DNA of 9,089 bases from contig JANELJ010000067.1 of the NCBI GenBank assembly GCA_024511395.1, positions 1 to 9,089 on the forward strand. The letters run 5' to 3'. Positions within the stretch are counted from its first letter, which is position 1. Each line of letters opens with the position of its first letter. The stretch is from Gammaproteobacteria bacterium. GTDB lineage: Bacteria; Pseudomonadota; Gammaproteobacteria; GRL18. Shown here piece after piece: positions 1 to 7,485 of the stretch. The notes beneath the pieces are model-generated. The model had not been told where the DNA came from. It searched no databases and was given only the letters and a program-made list of their open reading frames with translations. The position numbers were made by a program, and so were the translations under genes.

Positions 1-747
1 GAATGAACACAGTGTAAGAATGAATGATGTCATTACCATGATTGCCGGTATTGCAGAACAGACCAATCTGCTGGTATTAAATGCGGCCATTGAAGCTGCG
101 CGTGCCGGTGATTAGGGCAGGGGCTTTGCCGTGGTGGCCGATGAGGTCAGAACTCTGGCAGCCAATACCAAGGATGCGACCGATGAAATTACCACTATGA
201 TTGCGAGCATTACCAGTGAAACGAAAAAAATGCTGGTGGATTCAGAACAGATGCGGGAAATGACTAATGAATCTCAGGAACAGATTAAGGCCTTTGAAAA
301 ACGTTTTACCAGCTTCTCTACAGCCACACAGACTACCTTAAATAAAATTTCCTATGCACAGAAGGTTAATTTTGCCTCCCTGGTTAAAGTTGATCACCTA
401 GTCTATAAACAGAATGTCTATCTTGCCATGAGTCAGGGTCAGGAATCTGATGAGGCCAGAGCCGTTAGTGTGGATTATCATAACTGTAATCTGGGTAAAT
501 GGTATTACGAGGGTGAAGGACAGGAGTATTTCGGTCAGCTTCAGGCCTTTAAAGATCTGGAAAAACCACATTCCATGTCCATAAGGCAACCCATGCAATT
601 ATTGAATTAATTGGCCAGAACTGGGAGCAGGATAAGGTGGTTAAGGAGCAAATTGTGCAGGGCTTTGAAACGGTGGAAAATGCTAGTGATCAGGTGGTTC
701 GTTTACTGAATACTCTTGTTCATGAGCAGGAAAAAGCGGATCATTAA
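1..747 (+). pseudogene. Methyl-accepting chemotaxis protein with C-terminal CZB domain, truncated at the window edge and broken by a stop codon and a frameshift
   Basis: The reading frame that enters at base 2 encodes the highly conserved MCP signalling hairpin (IAEQTNLLVLNAAIEAARAG, then GRGFAVVADEVRTLA), the part that contacts CheA and CheW. A CZB (chemoreceptor zinc-binding) domain follows, with a His in VDHLVYK, the Cys of NCNLGKWYYEGEG, and a final H..VHKATH segment. Two lesions are visible. Codon 113-115 is TAG where the family has an acidic or Gln residue (usual text AGEQGRGF); a single C-to-T change from CAG would explain it. Near 572-580 the frame shifts by one missing base: the upstream frame ends at 610, while the expected continuation (VHKATHAIIELIGQNWEQ...) runs in the next frame to TAA at 745-747. 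The rest of the sequence is well preserved, so inactivation looks recent, unless these are sequencing errors. The sensor and HAMP parts lie outside the window. Confidence 0.88.
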
Positions 748-753
748 ATACAG

Positions 754-782
754 AAGTTCCTGAAAATCAGGCAAAAGAACTT
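754..782. terminator. Possible bulged hairpin between convergent genes
   Basis: CCTGA (759-763) pairs with TCAGG (767-771) around an AAA loop. Outside it, AAGTT (754-758) can pair with AACTT (778-782), leaving six unpaired bases at 772-777. It sits in the 40-bp gap between the chemoreceptor remnant and the DUF3108 gene, where a shared terminator would be expected. There is no convincing U-tract on either strand, so the call is weak. Confidence 0.3.
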
Positions 783-787
783 ACGTT

Positions 788-1597
788 TTAATTTCCGGTC
801 ATGCCTTCCTGATAGGAAACCAAGGTAGAAACAAAGTCCGGTTTGCCTGGTTCTTCTTGAACAATTTTAACTGGCAGGTAATTCAGCTCGGGAGCGCACC
901 ACAGGGTAATATTTTTGTCCTTCCTGTAACGGTGATGATAAATTTTCAGGGTTTTGTAACTGCCCAGTGAAGTATAGACTCTTTCTTCCCCAAGAATTTT
1001 AAAATCATACTCCTTAATGCGTCCGCCATCGGCAATATTCAGGCGAAATTCTTTATCCTGCCGGGTTTCATTATTTTGCAGAAAGAGCATCATGGCCAGC
1101 TGATAAGAGAGCTTGTCAACAGTGCTGTCTGGTATATCCATAACCCATTTACTGTTTTTGTGCTTGTGGTGATTGGTGACTTCTTTTTTATCCCAGTCAA
1201 ACAGCAGTTCAACATTGCGGCGGGTCGTATTGTTCCGTATCTGTAAAAAACTGTATTTCTGGGGATAAATTTTATTATCCCGGATCAGGCCTTCGCTTTG
1301 TTCATTGCGGGTCTCATCTTTTTTAAAAGCCAGCAGACCAACGGGTATGGAATAGGATTTAAAATGATAGAAGACTTCGCTGTCATCTTCCTTGCCATTA
1401 TCTTTGTTACTTAAGCTTAGGGAGTTAGTGACATTAATGCCTTCCAGTCCCATAGCGGTCACCATATAGATAGCGACAAAGGGTCTCAGAGTCGTGCCGG
1501 GATGTGAATGTGACGCATCGGCTCTTAAGGTAGCTGAGGCGATACTAAAGAACAATAACAGCAATAGCGATAGTTTAGATAATAACATTTTGTTCAT
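788..1597 (-). CDS. Secreted DUF3108-family protein
   Basis: This is a 269-residue protein of unknown function. The ATG at 1597 was chosen because it gives a normal signal peptide (MNKMLLSKLS, then a Leu-rich core to about residue 27, ending in an Ala-rich cleavage region). A longer reading from 1660 would add 21 residues lying wholly inside purN. The mature part matches the DUF3108 pattern by eye: a Y-rich strand with G and L (VFYHFKSYSIPVGLLAF), a G..I..Y motif, DIPDSTVDKLSYQLAMM around 154-170, and a C-terminal stretch with E, G-SYKT, LWCAPELNYLPVKI (to about 245). Such proteins are exported and probably beta-rich; no enzymatic residues can be named. Its ATG overlaps the purN stop as ATGA and the preceding bases show no clear Shine-Dalgarno sequence, so translation is probably coupled to purN. 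To my knowledge purM-purN-DUF3108 order recurs in gammaproteobacteria such as Pseudomonas, but no purine role is established. Confidence 0.85.
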   Translation of the reverse strand: MNKMLLSKLSLLLLLFFSIASATLRADASHSHPGTTLRPFVAIYMVTAMGLEGINVTNSLSLSNKDNGKEDDSEVFYHFKSYSIPVGLLAFKKDETRNEQSEGLIRDNKIYPQKYSFLQIRNNTTRRNVELLFDWDKKEVTNHHKHKNSKWVMDIPDSTVDKLSYQLAMMLFLQNNETRQDKEFRLNIADGGRIKEYDFKILGEERVYTSLGSYKTLKIYHHRYRKDKNITLWCAPELNYLPVKIVQEEPGKPDFVSTLVSYQEGMTGN

Positions 1598-2238
1598 ACC
1601 GGTTTGCCGTCTAATAAAACTTGGTTGCCGGATAATTGCAGCCGTTTTTCTGCAATCCATTGAATGACCTGCGGGTAGGCCTTATGTTCTTCTGCCAGTA
1701 CTCGCTGTGCCAGTACCTGTTCTGTATCACCGGCCATTACCGGTACGGTTTTCTGCAAAATAACTGGGCCGCCGTCCAGTTTGGAACTGACAAAGTGAAT
1801 GCTTAAACCATGCTCATTATCACCGGCTTCCAGTGCTCTGCGGTGGGTATGCAGGCCCCGGTATTTGGGCAATAATGAGGGATGGATATTAATCATTTTA
1901 CCGTAATAATGATTGACAAATTCATCGGTCAGAATACGCATAAAACCGGCCAGTACAATCAGCTCGGGCTGGTATTTATCAATGGTTTTAATTAACTGGG
2001 TATCAAAACTTTCCCGGCTGTCAAACTGGTGATGTTCAATGACTTCTGTAGGAATACCGGCCTGTTGCGCCCACTGCAGACCGTAGGCATCGGCCTTATT
2101 ACTGATCACCGCCATAATCCGGGCATTAAGCCGGTCCTCGCTTATGCGGTCAATAATGGCCTGAAGGTTACTGCCGCTGCCGGACAGAAGGACTACAATC
2201 GGCAGGGCAGGTACAGAGCTATTGTTATCTTCTGTCAT
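1594..2238 (-). CDS. purN: Phosphoribosylglycinamide formyltransferase (GAR transformylase, 10-formyl-THF dependent)
   Basis: PurN transfers a formyl group from 10-formyltetrahydrofolate to glycinamide ribonucleotide, the third step of de novo purine synthesis, in the cytoplasm. The 214-residue product is close to the E. coli enzyme (212). The phosphate-binding loop is LLSGSGSNLQAIID (17-30). The catalytic triad known from E. coli (Asn106, His108, Asp144) is present as N117 and H119 in INIHPSLLPKYRG and D155 in LDGGPVILQ. The ATG (2236-2238) overlaps the purM stop as TAATG. No good Shine-Dalgarno sequence precedes it, which suggests translational coupling. The stop overlaps the next gene as ATGA. 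It is transcribed with purM. Confidence 0.98.
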   Translation of the reverse strand: MTEDNNSSVPALPIVVLLSGSGSNLQAIIDRISEDRLNARIMAVISNKADAYGLQWAQQAGIPTEVIEHHQFDSRESFDTQLIKTIDKYQPELIVLAGFMRILTDEFVNHYYGKMINIHPSLLPKYRGLHTHRRALEAGDNEHGLSIHFVSSKLDGGPVILQKTVPVMAGDTEQVLAQRVLAEEHKAYPQVIQWIAEKRLQLSGNQVLLDGKPV

Positions 2239-3275
2239 TAAATAATACTGACAGTGGGTTCTTCATTATCACTGGCTTCAATGGTGCCCAGAGTAAATAC
2301 GGTTTCACCCTGTTGCTCAAGCAGTTCAATGGCCTGTTGTTGCTGCTCAGGCGCTACTACCACAACCATGCCGATACCACAGTTAAAGGTACGGTACATT
2401 TCAGTGGCTTCAATATTGCCCTGTTCCTGTAACCAGTTAAAGACTTCAGGCCGCTGCCAGCTGTCTGACTGGATAACGGCCTGGGTATTGGCCGGCATGA
2501 CCCGAGGCAGATTTTCCAGTAGACCGCCGCCGGTAATATGGGAGAGGGAATGAATATCCACCTGCTGAGCCAGAGCCAGCAGGGATTTAACATAAATTCG
2601 GGTGGGTTCCAGTAAACGGTTGCCCAAGGTGTCACCGTCAAAAGCACTGTTTAAATCAGCCCCAGACACTTCTATGACTTTGCGGATCAGGGAGTAACCA
2701 TTGGAATGCGGGCCGCTGGAAGCCAGTCCTAGCAGTATATCACCCTGACGGACTTTGGAGCCGTCAATGATCTGTTCTTTTTCCACAATTCCGACGCTGA
2801 AGCCGGCCAGGTCATAATCATCACCTTCATACATGCCGGGCATTTCTGCCGTTTCGCCGCCAGTGAGAGCACAACCGGCCAGTTGACAGCCTTCACTGAT
2901 CCCTTTTATTACATCAGTAGCGGTATCCAGATCAAGATGACCGGTGGCATAATAATCCAGAAAGAACAACGGCTCGGCACCGGCAACAATCAGATCATTG
3001 ACACACATGGCCACCAGATCAATACCAATCGTATCATGTTTGCCGATGTTAAGTGCCAGTTTCAGCTTGGTACCTACGCCATCGGTACCGGAAACCAGTA
3101 CCGGGTTTTTATAGCGGTCCAGGGGCAGTTCAAACAGGGCGCCAAAACCGCCCAGTCCGCTTAATACGCCGGGCCGATGCGTGGCTTTGGTGAACGGCTT
3201 GATGTGTTCGATTAGAGAATTGCCTGCATCAATATCAACCCCGGCATCACGATAACTGAGCGATTGTTTACTCAC
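2238..3275 (-). CDS. purM: Phosphoribosylformylglycinamidine cyclo-ligase (AIR synthetase)
   Basis: PurM closes the imidazole ring, converting FGAM to AIR with ATP, step five of purine synthesis. The 345 residues equal the E. coli length. Family motifs appear in order: [13 protein letters not shown] (62-74, nucleotide/phosphate loop), [19 protein letters not shown] (84-102), [11 protein letters not shown] (139-149), [14 protein letters not shown] (186-199), PTRIYVK (224-230), [13 protein letters not shown] (246-258) and FNCGIGM (297-303). The start codon is GTG at 3273-3275 ([14 protein letters not shown]), supported by AGGAG at 3286-3282 placed six bases upstream. It is the first gene of the operon and overlaps purN by one base. 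Confidence 0.98.
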   Translation of the reverse strand: MSKQSLSYRDAGVDIDAGNSLIEHIKPFTKATHRPGVLSGLGGFGALFELPLDRYKNPVLVSGTDGVGTKLKLALNIGKHDTIGIDLVAMCVNDLIVAGAEPLFFLDYYATGHLDLDTATDVIKGISEGCQLAGCALTGGETAEMPGMYEGDDYDLAGFSVGIVEKEQIIDGSKVRQGDILLGLASSGPHSNGYSLIRKVIEVSGADLNSAFDGDTLGNRLLEPTRIYVKSLLALAQQVDIHSLSHITGGGLLENLPRVMPANTQAVIQSDSWQRPEVFNWLQEQGNIEATEMYRTFNCGIGMVVVVAPEQQQQAIELLEQQGETVFTLGTIEASDNEEPTVSII

Positions 3276-3281
3276 CTAGTA

Positions 3282-3286
3282 CTCCT
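3282..3286 (-). promoter_or_regulatory. Shine-Dalgarno sequence of purM that fixes the GTG start
   Basis: AGGAG on the minus strand lies six bases before the GTG at 3275. No in-frame ATG fits the start of the family alignment ([15 protein letters not shown]) better, so this site decides the start. Confidence 0.75.
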
Positions 3287-3309
3287 AGCTAGTGTAAATT
3301 AAAACAGGC

Positions 3310-3339
3310 ATTATACTGCAAACACAGTTATGGAATCCA
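3310..3339 (-). promoter_or_regulatory. Probable sigma-70 promoter of the purM-purN-DUF3108 operon
   Basis: A perfect -10 box TATAAT lies on the minus strand at 3315-3310. With an 18-bp spacer the -35 would be TGGATT (3339-3334), only three of six matches, so the promoter may rely on an activator or on its strong -10. The predicted start near 3303 gives a leader of about 28 bases. I see no clear PurR-type operator (ACGCAAACGTTTTCGT-like) here. Confidence 0.55.
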
Positions 3340-3395
3340 GATGGATATACTCAGGAGGCATTTTTTGATACCCTATCGGGTCAGGTAATCTGGAT
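3335..3395 (+). promoter_or_regulatory. Leader/upstream region of the DUF2066 gene: 8-bp inverted repeat around an orphan AGGAGG
   Basis: ATCCAGAT (3335-3342) and ATCTGGAT (3388-3395) are perfect inverted copies separated by 45 bases. Between them lie a possible -10 (TATACT, 3346-3351, without a good -35), a perfect AGGAGG (3353-3358) and a small hairpin ACCC-TATC-GGGT (3370-3381). The annotated ATG at 3403 has only a weak GGA upstream. Directly behind AGGAGG the only possible start is TTG at 3365, giving a seven-codon frame ending at 3388. The arrangement could be a structured leader, but it may be chance. Confidence 0.3.
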
Positions 3396-3402
3396 AGAAA
3401 AT

Positions 3403-4764
3403 ATGAAATTAAACTTATTATTACAGGGTAAACTGCACAGCCGCTTAGCGCTTCTGGCCGGGCTGATTTTCTTTAACCTGCTGGTCTGTGGCCAGGTGTT
3501 TGCTGGCAGTGCTGTCAAGCTGTATGAAGCCACCATTAAGGTCAGTGAAAATAAACCGGAAAAACAGCTTATTGAAGAAGCCTTTACCCATGTGCTGATA
3601 AAAGTTACCGGACATTCAGATATCAGCGCCTCAACAGCTTATCCTGCTATGCTGGCCAAAGCCCAGGATGCTATTTCCCAGTTTCGTTATGATTTTAAAG
3701 CGCCTGAAACGACTGACAGTGATGCAGACAACAATCCGGGACAAACCGATCTGCAAAAAGAACCGAAAAAAGAGAAATGGTTCTGGGTACGTTTTAATCC
3801 CGGTATGATTGACAGCATGCTTAAACAGGCTCAGTTGCCGATCTGGGGCAGGGTGCATCCTAATACCCTGGTGTGGCTGGCCATGGATACGGGCGGTCAG
3901 CGGGCTTTGCAAAGTGAATATGAACAACCGCAAATATACCAAGCCTTAAAACAGCAGGCTGATGAGCGGGCTATTCCCCTAACGTTCCCATTTCTGGATC
4001 TACAGGATCAGAATAATATTTCTGCCACGGATATCTGGGGTAATTTTAATGATGCCATTTTACTGGCTTCACGGCGTTACCAGTCCCAGGCAGTTTTAAC
4101 CATCCGCCTGATGCAGAATAAAAAAGGTGTCTGGAACAGCCAATGGAATCTGTTAATGTTGGGACAGGCGCAGAGCTGGCAATTACAGGATAAGGATCAG
4201 ACACATTTACTGTCAGCCGGTATTGATGAGCTGGCGGATCGGCTGGCCCAGCAGTTTGCCCAGGTCAGCAGTGATACCGATAGTGCTAATGATGTGCTGG
4301 TGCAGATCAATAATGTCAGCAACTTCCAGGAGTTTCAGGAACTGGATGATTACCTGCGTAATCTGGCCAGTGTTAAAGCACAGGGGCTGCTTATGACGCA
4401 GCAGGACAGAGTGGTTTATAAAATTACCTACCGGGGTAATAAAAACGCATTGATCCAGGAAATTCGACTGGGTGATATGCTCAATAGTGTTGAGCGTAGT
4501 CATAATAATAGCCTAGATGCAAACCTTAATGATGCACGGGAGTTTAAACCGGTCATTCTGGATAACAGCCATGAGCGGGGAAAAGGCCATGATCCGGGTT
4601 CAGCTCTGTCTGAAAGGGAAAAAGCCCTTAAATCTCTTGATGCAGGTACCTCCACTTCCATGGATAACCCCCAGGGACAGAATATTCAGGGACAAAACAA
4701 TAGTACGGCGAAAAGATCATCCCGTACATTAATATCTGATCTGGAATACTGGCTGGTGCGTTAA
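3403..4764 (+). CDS. Exported DUF2066 domain protein
   Basis: The 453-residue protein has no assigned function. Residues 1-34 form a signal peptide (basic start, hydrophobic LALLAGLIFFNLLVCG, cleavage likely after VFA). The DUF2066 region follows: VKLYEATIKVSENKPEKQ (38-55), an AFTHVLIKVTG segment, WFWVRFNPGMIDSMLKQAQLPIWG, and NTLVWLAMD, then a second half with NDAILLASRRYQSQAVLTIRL and DELADRLAQQFA. A polar linker of roughly 85 residues precedes a short conserved-looking end, LISDLEYWLVR. The linker contains a 15-base duplication (4672-4686 and 4687-4701, QGQNI/QGQNN). The start is the first ATG that leaves a full signal peptide; the frame is open upstream to 3298 but has no ATG, GTG or TTG there. 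It is divergent from purM, an arrangement I recall from Pseudomonas and relatives, and is the first gene of a probable operon with the PerM-like gene and gshA. An envelope location is inferred. Confidence 0.88.
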   Translation: MKLNLLLQGKLHSRLALLAGLIFFNLLVCGQVFAGSAVKLYEATIKVSENKPEKQLIEEAFTHVLIKVTGHSDISASTAYPAMLAKAQDAISQFRYDFKAPETTDSDADNNPGQTDLQKEPKKEKWFWVRFNPGMIDSMLKQAQLPIWGRVHPNTLVWLAMDTGGQRALQSEYEQPQIYQALKQQADERAIPLTFPFLDLQDQNNISATDIWGNFNDAILLASRRYQSQAVLTIRLMQNKKGVWNSQWNLLMLGQAQSWQLQDKDQTHLLSAGIDELADRLAQQFAQVSSDTDSANDVLVQINNVSNFQEFQELDDYLRNLASVKAQGLLMTQQDRVVYKITYRGNKNALIQEIRLGDMLNSVERSHNNSLDANLNDAREFKPVILDNSHERGKGHDPGSALSEREKALKSLDAGTSTSMDNPQGQNIQGQNNSTAKRSSRTLISDLEYWLVR

Positions 4765-4787
4765 GATAACGCAACCACAGGGATAAA

Positions 4788-4809
4788 TTTAAGGACTGTT
4801 TAAGGATTG
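4788..4809 (+). repeat. 11-bp tandem duplication containing a Shine-Dalgarno sequence
   Basis: TTTAAGGACTG (4788-4798) is followed at once by TTTAAGGATTG (4799-4809), ten of eleven identical. Each copy carries AAGGA. The second copy is spaced seven bases from the ATG at 4814 and is the functional site; the first is too far away. Confidence 0.7.
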
Positions 4810-4813
4810 AGTG

Positions 4814-5893
4814 ATGAGCGAATCACAAAAGTGGATGTTATTGTCCATAGTGCTGTTAATCGGCTGGCTGTTTTATCTGTTATCGCCCATATTAACACCC
4901 TTCCTGGTTGCGGCCCTGATTGGTTATCTGGGCGACCCCCTGGTGGATCGGCTGGAAGCCAGAAAACTGTCCCGAACCCTGTCCGTGACCATTGTCTTTG
5001 TAGTTTTTACTTCCGTTTTACTGCTAGTACTGGTGCTACTGGTACCGCTGCTCGAAAGCCAGATTATGGCACTGTATCGCAAGCTTCCGGATTTTATTGA
5101 TTTTATTCAGCAGAAAGTTATGCCTTATATTCTGAATTTAACACATACTGATCCGGCTGATGGCGGACTGGATTTCTCAGGTTTTAAAATTGCCCTGCGG
5201 GAAAACTGGCAGAGCATTGGCGGACTGGCCGGGCAGGTGGTTAATTCTATTTCCCAGTCCAGTATGCTGATTTTGGCCTGGCTATCCAATATGGTTTTAA
5301 TTCCCGTTATTGCCTTTTACTTTATGCGTGACTGGGATATTCTCATGGAAAAAATCGATCACCTTCTTCCTCGTCATATAGAACCTCTGGTAGCTCGTCT
5401 GGCTAGGGAATCAGATGAAGTACTGGCGGCATTTTTACGCGGTCAGCTGCTGGTTATGGCCTGTCTGGGCTTTATTTATTCCGTGGGATTGTGGATAGCC
5501 GGACTGGAGTTTGCTCTGCTGGTGGGGCTGCTGGCAGGTCTGGTCAGCTTTGTGCCTTACCTGGGATTTATTGTCGGCGTTCTGGCAGCTATTATTGCCG
5601 CCTTGATACAGTTTCAGGATCTGAGCCTGTTAATGCCCATTGAAATTGTTTTTGGTATCGGCCAGTTAATTGAAAGCCTGTTGTTAACGCCGTTGCTGGT
5701 GGGTGACAAAATTGGTCTGCATCCGGTGGCCGTTATTTTTGCCATTATGGTGGGCGGTCAGTTATTCGGTTTTGTGGGGGTGCTGATTGCACTGCCGGTT
5801 TCAGCGGTTATTATGGTATTACTAAGGTATCTGTACCAGTCTTATGTGACCAGCGGTTTATACGCTATTCAGACGCCCGGGCAGGACTCATAA
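4814..5893 (+). CDS. PerM / AI-2E family transporter (multi-pass inner-membrane protein)
   Basis: The 359-residue integral membrane protein belongs to the AI-2E transporter (PerM/TqsA/YdgG, UPF0118) family; the real substrate is unknown for most members. Hydrophobic segments are visible at about 8-38, 55-80, 150-172, 210-232, 233-265, 272-292 and 305-340, with a soluble loop at roughly 85-150. Diagnostic motifs are PVIAFYFMRDWD (164-175), FVPYLGFIVGV (246-256) and the C-terminal IESLLLTPLLVGDKIGLHP (286-304). I chose the ATG at 4814; a GTG at 4811 would add one Met but is only four bases from AAGGA, whereas the ATG is seven. It follows the DUF2066 gene by 49 bases. In Pseudomonas-like genomes this pair is, as I recall, usually followed by hda; here gshA takes that place. 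A specific name such as tqsA is not justified. Confidence 0.93.
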   Translation: MSESQKWMLLSIVLLIGWLFYLLSPILTPFLVAALIGYLGDPLVDRLEARKLSRTLSVTIVFVVFTSVLLLVLVLLVPLLESQIMALYRKLPDFIDFIQQKVMPYILNLTHTDPADGGLDFSGFKIALRENWQSIGGLAGQVVNSISQSSMLILAWLSNMVLIPVIAFYFMRDWDILMEKIDHLLPRHIEPLVARLARESDEVLAAFLRGQLLVMACLGFIYSVGLWIAGLEFALLVGLLAGLVSFVPYLGFIVGVLAAIIAALIQFQDLSLLMPIEIVFGIGQLIESLLLTPLLVGDKIGLHPVAVIFAIMVGGQLFGFVGVLIALPVSAVIMVLLRYLYQSYVTSGLYAIQTPGQDS

Positions 5894-7471
5894 ATGCCGT
5901 ATCAGGAATTTACCAGACGTCTGAATGCCTTAAAAGCATTATCTGCTTCCCCGTTGTTTGCCGGCAATAAAATCGGCCTGGAAAAGGAAAGTCTGCGGGT
6001 CAGTCATACGGGTACACTGTCTTTATTATCCCACCCTGAAGCTCTGGGCTCGCCATTAACGCATCCTTATATCACTACGGATTATTCTGAAGCCCTGACG
6101 GAGTTTATTACTCCGCCTTTTGAAAATATTAAAGATGCCCTGAATTTTCTGCAAAATACCCAGAAGTTTGTCTATCAAAACCTAGACAATGAAATTCTCT
6201 GGGCCACCAGTATGCCCTGTGTGGTGGCTGGTGAGTCCAGTATTCCTCTGGCCCGCTACGGCAGTTCCAATGCCGGTACCATGAAAACCGTTTATCGCCG
6301 GGGACTGGGTCATCGTTACGGCCGGGTAATGCAGGTGATTGCCGGAGTGCATTTTAATTTTTCCCTGGTAGAATCCTTCTGGCTCGTACTGCAGGAAATA
6401 GAAGGCGATAGCCGGGACTTACAGGATTATATTAATAGCCGTTATTTTGACCTGATCCGCAACAGTCAGCGTATGGGCTGGCTGGTGCCTTATCTGTTCG
6501 GTGCTTCTCCGGCCGTGTGCAAGTCCTTTTTAGTGGGCGGTTCTACGACACTGGCGGAGTTTGATAATAGTACCTATTATGAACCTTATGCTACCTCCCT
6601 GCGTATGGGAGATATCGGCTATCAGAATAATAAGGAAAACGAGACCGGTATTAAGGCTTGCTATAAAGACATTGACTCTTATATTGCCAGCTTGACCTGG
6701 GCCATAAATACGTCCTATGAAGGTTATAAAAAATTCGGCTTTCTGGTGGACGGTCAGTATCAGCAGTTAAATTACAATATTCTGCAAATTGAAAATGAAT
6801 ACTATTCCACTATACGTCCCAAACAGCTCCTGCAGGGGAATGAAAAACCCAATATTGCCTTGCGCAAACGCGGTGTAAAATATGTTGAACTGCGTTCCCT
6901 GGATGTCAATGCCTACGATCCGCTGGGCGTCAATGAGGATCAGCTGTATTTTCTCGAAGCCTTTTTATTATTCTGTTTATTGCAGGACAGCCCGATTATT
7001 GAGCTGCCTGAACAGGCTGAAATTGATCACAATGAAATGCTTACTGCCCACAGGGGGCGGATGCCTGGTCTTAAACTGTCTCGTCAGCAAAAACAATACC
7101 GTTTAAAAGACTGGGCCATGGAAGTTATGCAGGAAATGACAGGAGTATGTGAATTACTGGATAGTGACGATCCGCACAAGCCCTATACCGCCAGCTTAAA
7201 TAAGCAGACTCAGGCTGTTCAGGATCCGGAACTGACTCCCTCAGCCCGAATGCTGGATGATATGCGCCAGGATCATGAAAGTTTCCACCGTTTTGCTGAA
7301 CGCATGTCCCGCCAGCATTTTCATTATTATAAAAATATTGAGCTAAACCCGGAACAGGAGCAGTTTTATATAGGTGAAACAGAAAAATCTATTAAAAAAC
7401 AGCAGCAGATAGAAGCGTCTGACACACAGAGTTTTGAAGAATATCTGGACGAATATTTTGCTCAGAGCTGA
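5894..7471 (+). CDS. gshA: Glutamate-cysteine ligase, class I (gamma-glutamylcysteine synthetase)
   Basis: GshA joins L-glutamate and L-cysteine using ATP, the first and rate-limiting step of glutathione synthesis, in the cytoplasm. At 525 residues it matches the proteobacterial class (E. coli 518). Recognisable blocks are IGLEKESLRV (27-36), THPYITTDYSEALTEFITPP (56-75), YGSSNAGTMKTVYRRGLGHR (122-141), AGVHFNFSL (150-158), VPYLFGASPAVC (198-209), QIENEYYSTIRPK (298-310) and YVELRSLDVNAYDPLGV (330-346). The metal-binding glutamates of the E. coli enzyme (Glu27, Glu29, Glu67) correspond to E30, E32 and E70, so it should be active. The ATG directly abuts the stop of the preceding gene (TAAATG). 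AGGA seven bases upstream is its ribosome site and lies inside that gene. No internal promoter was noted, so expression is probably from the DUF2066-PerM transcript. Confidence 0.98.
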   Translation: MPYQEFTRRLNALKALSASPLFAGNKIGLEKESLRVSHTGTLSLLSHPEALGSPLTHPYITTDYSEALTEFITPPFENIKDALNFLQNTQKFVYQNLDNEILWATSMPCVVAGESSIPLARYGSSNAGTMKTVYRRGLGHRYGRVMQVIAGVHFNFSLVESFWLVLQEIEGDSRDLQDYINSRYFDLIRNSQRMGWLVPYLFGASPAVCKSFLVGGSTTLAEFDNSTYYEPYATSLRMGDIGYQNNKENETGIKACYKDIDSYIASLTWAINTSYEGYKKFGFLVDGQYQQLNYNILQIENEYYSTIRPKQLLQGNEKPNIALRKRGVKYVELRSLDVNAYDPLGVNEDQLYFLEAFLLFCLLQDSPIIELPEQAEIDHNEMLTAHRGRMPGLKLSRQQKQYRLKDWAMEVMQEMTGVCELLDSDDPHKPYTASLNKQTQAVQDPELTPSARMLDDMRQDHESFHRFAERMSRQHFHYYKNIELNPEQEQFYIGETEKSIKKQQQIEASDTQSFEEYLDEYFAQS

Positions 7472-7485
7472 TATTAGAGCGGTTA

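Noticed and set aside
131..610. Stand-alone 159-residue protein starting at GTG 131
   Set aside because: It begins in the middle of the MCP signalling domain right after the TAG, and its last residues are out of the conserved CZB frame. It is a fragment of the broken chemoreceptor.
1598..1660. Longer start for the DUF3108 protein
   Set aside because: The extra residues lie inside purN and would put a charged segment before the signal peptide; the ATG at 1597 fits an ATGA overlap.
2029..3164. Several open frames opposite or out of frame with purN and purM
   Set aside because: They overlap well-conserved genes, show no recognisable motif and have no ribosome sites.
3276..3292. TrpR-type operator
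   Set aside because: CTAG half-sites are present but not at the spacing of the known operator, and no tryptophan gene is nearby.
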